Position numbers and translations under genes: made by a program. From Corydoras sp. C115 (lineage: Eukaryota; Chordata; Actinopteri; Siluriformes; Callichthyidae): a stretch of DNA of 64,000 bases. Under the pieces are notes generated by a model, which saw nothing but the letters and a program-made list of their open reading frames with translations, was not told where the DNA came from and did not search any database. The stretch lies in contig JAFMOC010000311.1 of assembly GCA_019802505.1 (NCBI GenBank), forward strand, positions 205,001-269,000, written 5' to 3'. This document shows positions 1-11,863 of the stretch, one piece after another (positions within the stretch are counted from its first letter, which is position 1; each line of letters begins with the position of its first letter).

Positions 1-19
1 CTTTTGGTGTAGAGGATGG

Positions 20-20
20 A
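20..20. other. Window begins inside non-coding sequence
   Basis: No gene start or end coincides with the left edge; sequence here is presumed intron. Confidence 0.3.
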
Positions 21-108
21 GGAATAGAGGCAAGAAACTTCACCTTTAATAATGAAGACATGCTGTGTGTTCAAAAGAATGAAGACATCTTGAGCTTGAT
101 TTAGGGCG

Positions 109-143
<35 letters not shown>

Positions 144-911
144 CCTTATATAACCCTCATCATGTACAATACAGCTGAACAACATGGCTGTTATTTTAGA
201 TCATGACGTTATAGGAGGACAAAAAGCTGAGAGTTTAAAAACGTTTGTGAGCTCCGTTCTGTGGTGTTTCCTGCTCATCCTGTAGAACCAGCGGCGGTGT
301 GGGGTCTGTGGTGGAACCTGAAGTGATGGAGCGCTGGATTGTGCCGTTCTGTTGGATGCAGATCTGATGGGGTTCTGATGAAGGGAGCAGCTCAGAGGTC
401 TGATTAATGCAGAGCTCCAGCAGCACCTCCTCATGAGGAGTTCAGGAGCAGATCACAGGTCTTGCAGGTCTTCATGTTGACGATGCTGTTGATGTGTTAT
501 CTCATGGTGATGGTCTCTGACGGTGTGTGTGTGTGTGTGATGTAGTCGGGTGCAGTTTGGGAGAAGGTGCTGATGGGAAGTTCTCTGTTGTAGTTCAGAT
601 TAATTACAGTGATTAAAGCTGCTGACGCGGCTGATTAGAACCCGAGAGATGGCTGCAGTTTAAAAAGCTTTAACTTTAACAAAAGAACACGCTGTTTTAT
701 TTATTCCCGTGTTTTGGACGGAACGTAGGTTTTCTTTGAGCAGCGAGCGAAACGGAACAAGCCTGCCGTCAGCGAGCGGTCACTTTATTAGAGTGATAAC
801 GATGATTGATCATTATAAAATCAAAGCTCCGGTCCACGGCGTGCACTGTGATGGTTCTGAGTGATGCAGAGCTGTTCAGCCTTCGTGTTAACTGAGCGTT
901 TGTGGAGAGGA

Positions 912-942
<31 letters not shown>

Positions 943-1749
943 GTTCATTCAGGGGTGTGGATCGGCTTTCCGATTCGCTCCCTTCGTTCTGCTTTCGGTC
1001 TTTTTGTACGGAATGTAATCCACAGAGTCGCTTAATACGTTTCCATAAAAACACCTTTAACAGGATCAGTTTTCACCTCAGGCTCATTGGGGGGGGGGGG
1101 GGGGGGTTATCCAGCTCGTACACATCATTAGTTTGAATTATCAGCTGCTCTAATAAGGAGAGAAAAGGCCGAGCGAGGCAGAGAAGATTCATTAAATCCT
1201 GCAGTCGGGTTTAAAAGCTGGGGCTCGGGGGGGGGGGGGGCAGAGGAAGGGTCTGAATAATGAACGGGCTTCGTTTAAACCCACCTCAGAGCCTCCATCA
1301 GTCCGTGTTCCGCAGAACCTCAGAACATCCAGCGTGGAACGTCTGCAGGACGTCAGAGTCTGACCCGGGTTCAGGATGACCCTACAGGTGTGTTTAAATT
1401 GGCCGAACCACGAGCATGGCCTGGTCTCAGTGCTGCTCAGGTTCTCGCGGCTCCATCACGGCTCTGTGTGAACCTCTCTGGTTCCTCGATTAGGCTTTTA
1501 ATTAGACTGAATCATCACGGTGACCATCACTGATGTGACACCGGGCCAGAAGCTCCAGAACTCCAGAAGCTCCAGACCTCCAGAAACTCCAGACCAGAGG
1601 CGTCACTTTGATTTCACCTCCATTAGATCCTCATTAAGGTTCTGCTGCTGAGTGTGAGGGTGCTGCTCGCCATGCAACAGCCTGAGGGTCCTGGGCTGGG
1701 GTTTACAGGGGGTTAAGGTTAGGGTTCAACCAATAAAGGTCAGTCAGAA

Positions 1750-1756
1750 ATGTTTT

Positions 1757-1799
<43 letters not shown>

Positions 1800-2140
1800 C
1801 TGTTCGGTGTTAAACCTTGTTGTTAGATGGATGCCCTCAGTAAGAACACTTAAGGTCGCTCTAATTGCCATTCTGTCACCTCGGCCGGCCGTAGAGCAGG
1901 ACACATTAATCCAGAGAGACGCCTTCAGAGAGCCTGGACCGTGGCGGTGGTGGTGGTGTGGGTGGTGGTGGTGGTGGTGGTGGTGGTGGTGGTGGTGGTG
2001 GTGGTGGTGGTGTGGGTGGTGGTGGTGGTGGGTTGGGGGGTGGGGTGGTGGTGTGGGTGTGGGTGGTGGTGGTGGTGGTGGTGGGGTGGTGGTGGTGGTG
2101 GTGGTGGTGTGGGTGGTGGTGGTGGTGGAGGTATGGTGGT
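1750..2140. repeat. (TG)n tract and (GGT)n/(GTG)n tract
   Basis: (TG)n at about 1759-1797, then a 200-bp GGT/GTG-rich stretch at about 1940-2130. The open frames here (poly-Gly, Val, Trp; poly-His, Pro, Thr) are products of the trinucleotide repeat. Confidence 0.9.
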
Positions 2141-3225
2141 GGTGCTGTGCTCAGAGGAGGTTTTATTTGATGTGGCGGTGACACCAGGCTGGAACATTGC
2201 TAATAATAATTTAATAATAATAATCAGACTGGGTCACTGTTGGTTTTACGGTTAACAAACATTTTTTGAGTTGATCTTCCTCATAGTTTGGTGTTATTCT
2301 GTTCTATCTTCTGAAGTACTCGAGAAACAAAAGCCGATGTCTCATCCGAGCGTAGGTGGAACGCCGACTGCCTTAAGAACAGTTAAGAACGAATGAGGGG
2401 AACAGAACGAGCCTGCAAGGCCACCCAGGAACTCCGAGGGTTTAAAGGAGAAGATAAATTTAACACAGACTGACGCAGAACCCCGGCGGTCAGTGGACCC
2501 GAGACCTGCCGTGGGAGTCGAGATGAGTTCACCTTGTCATCATGAGAGAGAACTCTGCAGCCCGGTGGAGATGGGTTCCAGAGTCATAACCAATGCTGCA
2601 TCATCACACTGTGTTCAGTTCAGGAACCACCGAGGGGGAACCCAGTCCACTCCAGTCCTGTTTAATGCTTCCAAAGGTGAGGTGGAGGTCGGTCGGTCTT
2701 CCTCATCCGTTTCACTCCTCCGTGTGTTCATGGAGGCTTTGTCCATCCTGAGACGGCTGACCTGCAGGTTGTTCTGTGGAGGTGTCCTCACCCTTCAGGT
2801 TCAGATGTTCAGATGAATCAGATGTATGGTTATGGTACTTGTTGTTGTAGAAGCTCATGTTCTCTGGGTGTTCTGGATGTTCTTGGGCTGCAGCCCACTC
2901 AGCCCGTTTCAGGATCCGTCCCTGCAGAGGCCGAGCTTCAGTGTCTGCCAGAAGCTTAGAACGCTTCCACTCGCGCTCCATCTGTTAATTCTCCAGAAAT
3001 AAAGGTGTCTTTGATGAAGACTGTCCAAAGCCTCCCACACTGCTGTCCCTTTGTTCCTCCAGCGGGTTCTGCAAATCACCTTCATTTTTGACTTCTGTTT
3101 AAAGAGAGGAACGTTTCAGCTTCTCTGAGGAGATCAGAGGTGCTTTGATCCCCACAGCCATGGTCCAGGAACCACAGTCCCCCAAGACATCAGAGTTCTC
3201 CCCCCGCGATGGACGGACAACCTGC

Positions 3226-6007
3226 AAAGCCTCAGAGCAGAAGCGTGTCCTCTGGTTTGTCTCAGAGCAGAAGCGTGTCCTCTGGTTTGTCTCAGAGCAG
3301 AAGCGTGTCCTCTGGTCTGTCTCAGAGCAGAAGCGTGTCCTCTGGTCTGTCTCAGAGCAGAAGCGTGTCCTCTGGTCTGTCTCAGAGCAGAAGCGTGTCC
3401 TCTGGTCTGTCTCGGAGCAGAAGCGTGTCCTCTGGTTTGTCTCGGAGCAGAAGCGTGTCCTCTGGTTTGTCTCAGAGCAGAAGCGTGTCCTCTGGTCTGT
3501 CTCAGAGCAGAAGCGTGTCCTCTGGTCTGTCTCAGAGCAGAAGCGTGTCCTCTGGTCTGTCTCAGAGCAGAAGCGTGTCCTCTGGTCTGTCTCAGAGCAG
3601 AAGCGTGTCCTCTGGTCTGTCTCAGAGCAGAAGCGTGTCCTCTGGTCTGTCTCAGAGCAGAAGCGTGTCCTCTGGTCTGTCTCAGAGCAGAAGCGTGTCC
3701 TCTGGTCGGTCTCAGAGCAGAAGCGTGTCCTCTGGTCTGTCTCAGAGCAGAAGCGTGTCCTCTGGTCTGTCTCAGAGCAGAAGCGTGTCCTCTGGTCTGT
3801 CTCAGAGCAGAAGCGTGTCCTCTGGTCTGTCTCAGAGCAGAAGCGTGTCCTCTGGTCTGTCTCAGAGCAGAAGCGTGTCCTCTGGTTTGTCTCAGAGCAG
3901 AAGCGTGTCCTCTGGTCTGTCTCAGAGCAGAAGCGTGTCCTCTGGTCGGTCTCAGAGCAGAAGCGTGTCCTCTGGTTTGTCTCAGAGCAGAAGCGTGTCC
4001 TCTGGTCTGTCTCAGAGCAGAAGCGTGTCCTCTGGTCTGTCTCAGAGCAGAAGCGTGTCCTCTGGTCTGTCTCAGAGCAGAAGCGTGTCCTCTGGTCTGT
4101 CTCAGAGCAGAAGCGTGTCCTCTGGTCTGTCTCAGAGCAGAAGCGTGTCCTCTGGTCTGTCTCGGAGCAGAAGCGTGTCCTCTGGTTTGTCTCAGAGCAG
4201 AAGCGTGTCCTCTGGTCTGTCTCAGAGCAGAAGCGTGTCCTCTGGTCTGTCTCAGAGCAGAAGCGTGTCCTCTGGTCGGTCTCAGAGCAGAAGCGTGTCC
4301 TCTGGTCTGTCTCAGAGCAGAAGCGTGTCCTCTGGTCTGTCTCAGAGCAGAAGCGTGTCCTCTGGTCTGTCTCAGAGCAGAAGCGTGTCCTCTGGTCTGT
4401 CTCAGAGCAGAAGCGTGTCCTCTGGTCTGTCTCAGAGCAGAAGCGTGTCCTCTGGTTTGTCTCAGAGCAGAAGCGTGTCCTCTGGTCTGTCTCAGAGCAG
4501 AAGCGTGTCCTCTGGTCGGTCTCAGAGCAGAAGCGTGTCCTCTGGTTTGTCTCAGAGCAGAAGCGTGTCCTCTGGTCTGTCTCAGAGCAGAAGCGTGTCC
4601 TCTGGTCTGTCTCAGAGCAGAAGCGTGTCCTCTGGTCTGTCTCAGAGCAGAAGCGTGTCCTCTGGTTTGTCTCAGAGCAGAAGCGTGTCCTCTGGTCTGT
4701 CTCAGAGCAGAAGCGTGTCCTCTGGTCTGTCTCAGAGCAGAAGCGTGTCCTTGGTCTGTCTCAGAGCAGAAGCGTGTCCTCTGGTTCGGTCTCAGAGCAG
4801 AAGCGTGTCCTCTGGTCGGTCTCAGAGCAGAAGCGTGTCCTCTGGTCTGTCTCAGAGCAGAAGCGTGTCCTCTGGTCTGTCTCAGAGCAGAAGCGTGTCC
4901 TCTGGTCTGTCTCAGAGCAGAAGCGTGTCCTCTGGTCTGTCTCAGAGCAGAAGCGTGTCCTCTGGTCTGTCTCAGAGCAGAAGTGTGTCCTCTGGTTTGT
5001 CTCAGAGCAGAAGCGTGTCCTCTGGTCTGTCTCAGAGCAGAAGCGTGTCCTCTGGTTTGTCTCAGAGCAGAAGCGTGTCCTCTGGTCTGTCTCAGAGCAG
5101 AAGCGTGTCCTCTGGTCTGTCTCAGAGCAGAAGCGTGTCCTCTGGTTTGTCTCAGAGCAGAAGCGTGTCCTCTGGTTTGTCTCAGAGCAGAAGCGTGTCC
5201 TCTGGTTTGTCTCAGAGCAGAAGCGTGTCCTCTGGTCTGTCTCAGAGCAGAAGCGTGTCCTCTGGTCTGTCTCAGAGCAGAAGCGTGTCCTCTGGTCTGT
5301 CTCAGAGCAGAAGCGTGTCCTCTGGTTTGTCTCAGAGCAGAAGCGTGTCCTCTGGTTTGTCTCAGAGCAGAAGCGTGTCCTCTGGTCTGTCTCAGAGCAG
5401 AAGCGTGTCCTCTGGTCTGTCTCAGAGCAGAAGCGTGTCCTCTGGTTTGTCTCAGAGCAGAAGCGTGTCCTCTGGTCTGTCTCAGAGCAGAAGCGTGTCC
5501 TCTGGTTTGTCTCAGAGCAGAAGCGTGTCCTCTGGTTTGTCTCAGAGCAGAAGCGTGTCCTCTGGTTTGTCTCAGAGCAGAAGCGTGTCCTCTGGTTTGT
5601 CTCAGAGCAGAAGCGTGTCCTCTGGTTTGTCTCAGAGCAGAAGCGTGTCCTCTGGTTTGTCTCAGAGCAGAAGCGTGTCCTCTGGTCGGTCTCAGAGCAG
5701 AAGCGTGTCCTCTGGTCTGTCTCAGAGCAGAAGCGTGTCCTCTGGTCTGTCTCAGAGCAGAAGCGTGTCCTCTGGTCTGTCTCGGAGCAGAAGCGTGTCC
5801 TCTGGTCTGTCTCAGAGCAGAAGCGTGTCCTCTGGTCTGTCTCAGAGCAGAAGCGTGTCCTCTGGTCTGTCTCAGAGCAGAAGCGTGTCCTCTGGTCTGT
5901 CTCAGAGCAGAAGCGTGTCCTCTGGTCTGTCTCAGAGCAGAAGCGTGTCCTCTGGTCTGTCTCAGAGCAGAAGCGTGTCCTCTGGTTTGTCTCAGAGCAG
6001 AAGCGTG
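3226..6007. repeat. 30-bp minisatellite, about 92 copies
   Basis: The unit TCTCAGAGCAGAAGCGTGTC plus CTCTGGTCTG repeats in exact 30-bp register from 3226 to 6007. Variants are limited: CTG, TTG or CGG near the end of the unit, occasional CGGAGC for CAGAGC, one TGTGTCC at 4984. At 4741-4800 a 29-bp unit is followed by a 31-bp unit, restoring register. Because 30 is a multiple of three and the unit lacks stops in several frames, open frames of 938-984 codons appear on both strands (decapeptides such as SEQKRVLWSV and HASALRQTRG). They show no non-repeat domain and sit in a probable intron, so I do not call them genes. Confidence 0.95.
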
Positions 6008-6290
6008 GTGTGTTCCTGTAACTAAAGTCTCTAACAGTTTGTAATTAAATGTTGGTAAATGCAGCGTATTGACTGGATGTGTTGCCATGGAGACTTAAGA
6101 GGTGAGAGCCTCGCCCCTGCAGTCCCGGCTTCCATGATGGAGAGATGTGCTGCTCCTGGTTCACAGAGCAGGAGAACCTACTGAGGTTCCATCCTCACGC
6201 TGCTGAGAACCGTTCACTCTCCTAATGAAGAACTAATGGCTTTATTACATCAAAGCTTAATGCACTTTACTAAACGAGGGAGGGAGGGAC

Positions 6291-6343
<53 letters not shown>

Positions 6344-6401
6344 ACTGCAGTAGTTTAGGCAGATTGGATGAGGGTTTTAGGATGGTACCTCCCAGGAAAT
6401 A

Positions 6402-6447
<46 letters not shown>

Positions 6448-6577
6448 GGCTGCTTCCTGAACTGTTTTGTTTTCACCTCTGTCTTTAATTGGAATGTCGA
6501 TTGAGTCTTGTGAGTGTTTAATGTGTTCTGTGGTAAACTTGGAGTCTCTCTCTCTCTCTGTCTCTCTCTCTGTCTCT

Positions 6578-6611
<34 letters not shown>

Positions 6612-7366
6612 CTCTCCCTCTCTGTCTCTGTCTGTCTCTCTGTCTGTCTCTCTCTGTGCTGTGAGCTTTGGGTTCCGTCTGGTTTAAAGGTTCTCAGATG
6701 TTGGTGTTACAGTGATGTTCTTTGATGTGAGATGAGTTCAGGTGAGTTCAGGCCTCACCTGCAGCTCCAGGTGTTTAATGTTGCAGCTGTATGGTGGGTT
6801 CTGTAGGGTTCTGCGTGGAACCGGAGCCTGATCCCAAAGCTTTCTGTTCCTGCATCAAAGCAGCCTGAAAGACCAGCACGCCCTGCCCCTCATCACGCTG
6901 CAGGAGGTTCTGAGGTCTGAGACGGCGTGGTCCTCACAGAGTTCCTGTGTGCTGTTCACACATCGTCCTCCTGCAGTTCTCTTTGGAACCACGCCGCCCC
7001 CCGCAGGGTTCCGCCCGCTCTCACTGGCCTACATTCATTGTACAGTAGAGCGGCACCCGCGTTCAGCACTGATGAGCCGGCGTCTGGGTCGTTAGCGTCC
7101 CCTCGTCCACGTCCCCTAAACGACTCTGCCACTCACGCCTGGTCTCCGCTCCGTGCTCGTCCTCGTCCTCTCAGTGAGGGGCGGTTGCAGGGACGTTCTA
7201 ATCAGGTTTGTGAGGGTGGGCTGATTGAGGAGGAGCTCTCACAGCTCACATCTGCTGCTCCTTAAAAACCCAGAGATTTTCTCTGAAGGACAGAAGATCT
7301 GCCGTTCTGGTTGAAGAGCCTCTCGTTCAAACGTTCTGTTGCTTCAGATTCAGCACGATCGAATAA

Positions 7367-7405
<39 letters not shown>

Positions 7406-7633
7406 CGCTCCATCTGAACCTCAATTTATTCAGGGCCTATCCCGGTTCATCACAGGGCTGCATGAAGTATCCGCTCCAGTCTGTGGAAGAAGAACGGAGC
7501 TGATTGTTGAGCATCAGGGTTAATGTACATCCACACCAAAGCATCAGCGTACAGAACCTTCAGAACCCCAGGACGTCTTCAGAACATCTGTTATCATATA
7601 TATATATATATCTGTTTTGGTTTCTGCCGTTAG
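6008..7633. other. Repeat-rich stretch upstream of the first visible rgs6 exon
   Basis: Two long (TG)n tracts (6295-6342, 6402-6445), a (CT)n/(TCTG)n tract (6546-6655) and a (CA)n tract (7369-7402). I found no exon with a conserved product; the missing rgs6 N-terminal exon was looked for here without success. Confidence 0.5.
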
Positions 7634-8443
7634 ATCGAGGACGTCATCACGCGGATCCAGGATGAGGACGAGGGCGTGCCGCTTAGAACCGTCAAGAGCT
7701 TCATGACGAAGATCCCAAGTGTGGTGACAGGTGAGGAGCTTCATCTGCTCTCTCTCTCTCTCTCTCTCGCTCACGTTAGCGTCGGGTCTGTATGGTCATT
7801 ACAGTACAGCATTTAGAACCATCTGATTCAAGATTCTTCAGTGAAGGTTCTGAGTGTGGTTCACATTCTGAACTTCATAAAGTGAATTATAGGAACATAA
7901 AGTTTAATTAGTTTAATTAGATATTAGTTCTGGAATCTCATCACGCTGATTCATGTTAAATGGATGAAGGTTCTCCGGCCACATACTTATGAACCTGCCA
8001 CCTCTGTGTTGGTACCCCTCAGGTTCTGACATCGTTCAGTGGCTGATGAAGAACCTGTGCATCGATGATCCAGGTAGGTCGAGCTGATACAGTTTTGGAC
8101 ACCCCCCCCCCCCCGACCCCCCGACTGACGCCTGCTCTTCCAGCCGAGGCTCTGCACGTCGGGAGTCTGATCGCCGCTCAGGGTTACATCTTCCCCATCT
8201 CAGACCACGTTCTCACCCTGAAGGACGACGGAACCTTCTATCGCTTTCAGGTCAGTTCCTGGAGGAACCAGCAGGTGCTCTGATGGAACCGTACTCCCCT
8301 GTGGTACCTGAGTGTCTGAAGTGTGAAGTTGAGGTTCTGTCCGTGTTCTCTTTAGGCTCCGTTCTTCTGGCCATCGAACTGCTGGGAGCCAGAGAACACC
8401 GATTACGGTGAGCTGTGATGTCTTCATACATTGTTTGTGTGTG

Positions 8444-8499
<56 letters not shown>

Positions 8500-8623
8500 G
8501 TGTAATTGTTGTTTATTTCTTTCTCAGCGATTTATTTGTGCAAGCGGACGATGCAGAACAAGACGCGACTGGAACTGGCTGATTATGAAGCGGTACGTGA
8601 TTAAGGACCTTCATCACACTGGC

Positions 8624-8660
<37 letters not shown>

Positions 8661-10590
8661 ATGATCCCACTGCGACCCATCACACAGAGCAGATCTGAAA
8701 TCATTTGAACTTCATTAATGTTAATGCTGTGTGTATCAGTTTGGGGAAGGCCCGTTCAGTTTCGGTGCATCAGGTCCATAACGCCACGTCTCTCCTCTTT
8801 GATCCTCCAGGAGAACCTGGCGCGGCTGCAGAGGGCGTTCTCCAGGAAGTGGGAGTTCATCTTCATGCAGGCGGAGGCTCAGGTCAGGTAAGTGCAAGTC
8901 GTCATGGCAACGTCTTGTTTACCCCCAGAACACACAACAACACACGTGTTCACAACCGCTCCAGCTGAGGGTGCTGTTTTAGATCAGGTTCCCCCAATGG
9001 TTCCTCCTACAGGCCCAAATCATCAAGTGCATACCAATATGAAATGACTGCAGGTCTGTGTGTGTGTGTGTGTGTGTGTCATCAGACAAAATAAAGTGAT
9101 TTGTAAATAAAGCTGAAACTGTAATCTGAAGGATTAAAGTCTGAAGGACGTGATGAGATTAAAATCTCCAAACCGTTAGATGAATGAAAGCTGACGAGCT
9201 TTATTAAAGGTGATTAATCTGAGCAGGAACACTAATTGAGTTAACTGTAATTAGTCCGGGTTGGTTTCACTCTGACTGTAAACATCTGGACCACCCGGGT
9301 TCCACAGCGTTCTGCATGATGTCTGAACCCTCTGCTCTCCATCTCACTGCTCATCTGAGCGGGGTCTTCAGTCGGACGTTGGTATGTTCTCCTCCGAGGA
9401 GCCGAGAGACTGGGGACAGTTAGACAGATGGGTGCGGGAGACGCCGAGAGCAGCCGTGTCTGAAATGTCAGTTATGTAAGAGTGAGGTGGCAGGAATGGA
9501 GATGAATTCGCAGCTCTCGCAGCGCTGATGAGCACTCGCATTGGCAGGCTTTCAGGAGCGTCCTTTCCCCCGCCGTAAGGACCGCCTCTGTCCTCACATT
9601 TGATCTTTTCAGTCCGAGCTGATCGCAGTATGATCTTTAAACCCACTTAGAACGCACCATGACCATCCTGCCAGCAGAGGGCAGAGTTTCAGGGTTCTGT
9701 ATGGTAAAGGTTTCTCAGTCTTCAGCGGACTGAGAATCAGACATTATGATGAACACTGGGTGGACGGGTGGACGGGTGGACGGGTCAGTAACGGTGTCTT
9801 CTCCTGATCACTCAGAATCGACAGGAAGAAGGACAAGACCGAGCGAAAGATCCTGGACAGTCAGGAGAGGGCATTCTGGGACGTCTACCGTCCAGTGGTG
9901 TGTGATTTCCCAATCTTTAATCTGAATATGGTGAATGTGGGGTCACACTGTGGCTCCTGCGGGGTCCTGCTCCTCTGATTGTGATGTATGAACCCTTCAC
10001 TCCATCTGAAACTACAGAGCCACGCCCGTCCAAATTAAACACCCACTCTGTCACCCACAGCCGGGCTGCGTCAACACCACCGAGATGGACATCCGCAAGT
10101 GCCGCCGCATGAAGAACCCACACCGCGTCAAGAAGGTACTGTGTGTGTGATAACCTTTCCAACAAAAAGACCTGCAACTGGGTTCATGCCGCTCTTGGGT
10201 AAAATTTGTATGTTCTCCTCATATATGTATCCAGAATACGTGGCTGGGTTTTTTGTCCCTGAGGTCACGGGGTCATGAATAAACTTCCCAAATAAAGCTC
10301 CTCTGATTTTATTGTCTGGTTCCCAAAAAAATAGTATTTTATATTTTATATTTATATTTAATATGTGTGTGCAGTCTGTGTATGGTGTAGTCGAAGACAC
10401 TCAGACTCAGAGTCCTGTACATTCACATTTACTACAAATCAGGAAGGACACCAAGGACGACGTGGAGAAGGAGGTGAGTACATGATGATGATGATGATTA
10501 TGATTAATGTGTAGATAAACACTGAAGAAATAATAAAACAAAGTAAATCCAGGTAGCGGATTGTTCTGGTGTTGAGAGGTGTGTGTAGTG

Positions 10591-10624
<34 letters not shown>

Positions 10625-11326
10625 TTGGAGTTTGTTGTTGTGTGATGTATGAGGTCAGACGGTGGAGAACCGAGCCGTATGGATGAGTCAGTTAAAAACA
10701 GAACAGGCTCTGTTTAGCTACAGCACTGCGGCTCCACCGCCCACCAGCAGGAACGTCCTGGACTCCGTCCCCCGGTGGCTTGAACAAAGGTCCACTCTGT
10801 ACCTGAGTGGGTTTACACCCGGGACTCCCACTTCCTCCCACAGTCCAGAGACACGCAGGACGTTAGGCTGGACGTTCAGGGTTCTCCATGTCTGTTCCTG
10901 TCTGAGAGGAACTGCTGCTGTTCATCATCTGAACCGACCAATCAGAGTTCCTACACTTTTCATTGTCCATCGGGGGAGGGGGTATGGGGAGGGGTACAGG
11001 GGAGGCAGGATGTGGGGTGTGTCTCTCTTACAAACACATGTTTCTGTTACAGATCCGGTTTTTGAACACACAGCTGGACAGACACTGCATGAAAATGTCC
11101 AAGGTGGCTGAAACGTGAGTGACCCGGTTCCTCCATCTCGTCTCCATCTCCTCCATCACGTCTCCATCTCGTCTCCGTCACGCCGGCGGTGTTGAGGCAG
11201 CTTTGGTCATTAGGCAGCTCTTTAAAGCTGCTGCTGCATCGGGCAGTTCATCAATACATTTATCCTGAAGCTCTGAGCATGAAGCTCGTCCTCACAGTCT
11301 GATCATCCAGTCTGACACCACCACTC

Positions 11327-11363
<37 letters not shown>

Positions 11364-11827
11364 TGTGTGATTGGGTTCTGACTCTCTGTCAGGAGTGTGT
11401 ATGGGCTGTAACAGGTTTGGAGTTTTATAGGTCTGATACAGGGGGTCGTTGGAGGTCAGGGGTCGTGTTAATGAGGTCACAGTTTTTGACAAGAAGTTAA
11501 AGTCTGACTCAGTGAGTTGTGGACTTCAGAGACGGACGGACGGACGGGGGGGGGGGGGGGGGGGGGGGTTGCGATCAGAAATCTCAGGCTCTGATTGAGT
11601 GGCCAGGCCGTGATGGGGGGGGGGGGTGATGTCTGTATGTTGTATGATGTTTACAGATGTGGTTTCCATGGTGATGTGGGTTCATGTTCTGCAGGTTGAT
11701 GAGTCACACTGAGCAGTATTTGGAGTACGACCCGTTTATTTGTCCCCCAGAACCATCCAACCCCTGGATCGGGGACGACTGCACCTTCTGGGAGCAGGAG
11801 GCCAGGTCTGTACGGTTTACATTCAGT

Positions 11828-11863
<36 letters not shown>

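Larger units (their letters stand above)
1..3220. other. Gene-free stretch, probable rgs6 intron
   Basis: Apart from (GAT)n at about 109-141, a GGCTCC hexamer repeat at 914-943, poly-G at 1090-1107 and the TG/GGT tracts, I see no conserved coding exon, RNA gene or intact mobile element. Because rgs6 lacks its first exon, this is most simply intronic or upstream rgs6 sequence. Confidence 0.5.

Noticed and set aside
2712..2981. Minus-strand frame of 89 codons with coding-like composition
   Set aside because: No family resemblance, no splice partner and overlapping open frame on the other strand; lies in probable rgs6 intron.
3226..6007. CRISPR-like regular repeat spacing
   Set aside because: Repeats are directly contiguous with no unique spacers, and the locus is vertebrate.
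3134..6088. Very long open frames (up to 984 codons) on both strands
   Set aside because: They consist almost wholly of a 30-bp repeat whose length is a multiple of three; several frames are open at once and there is no unique domain.
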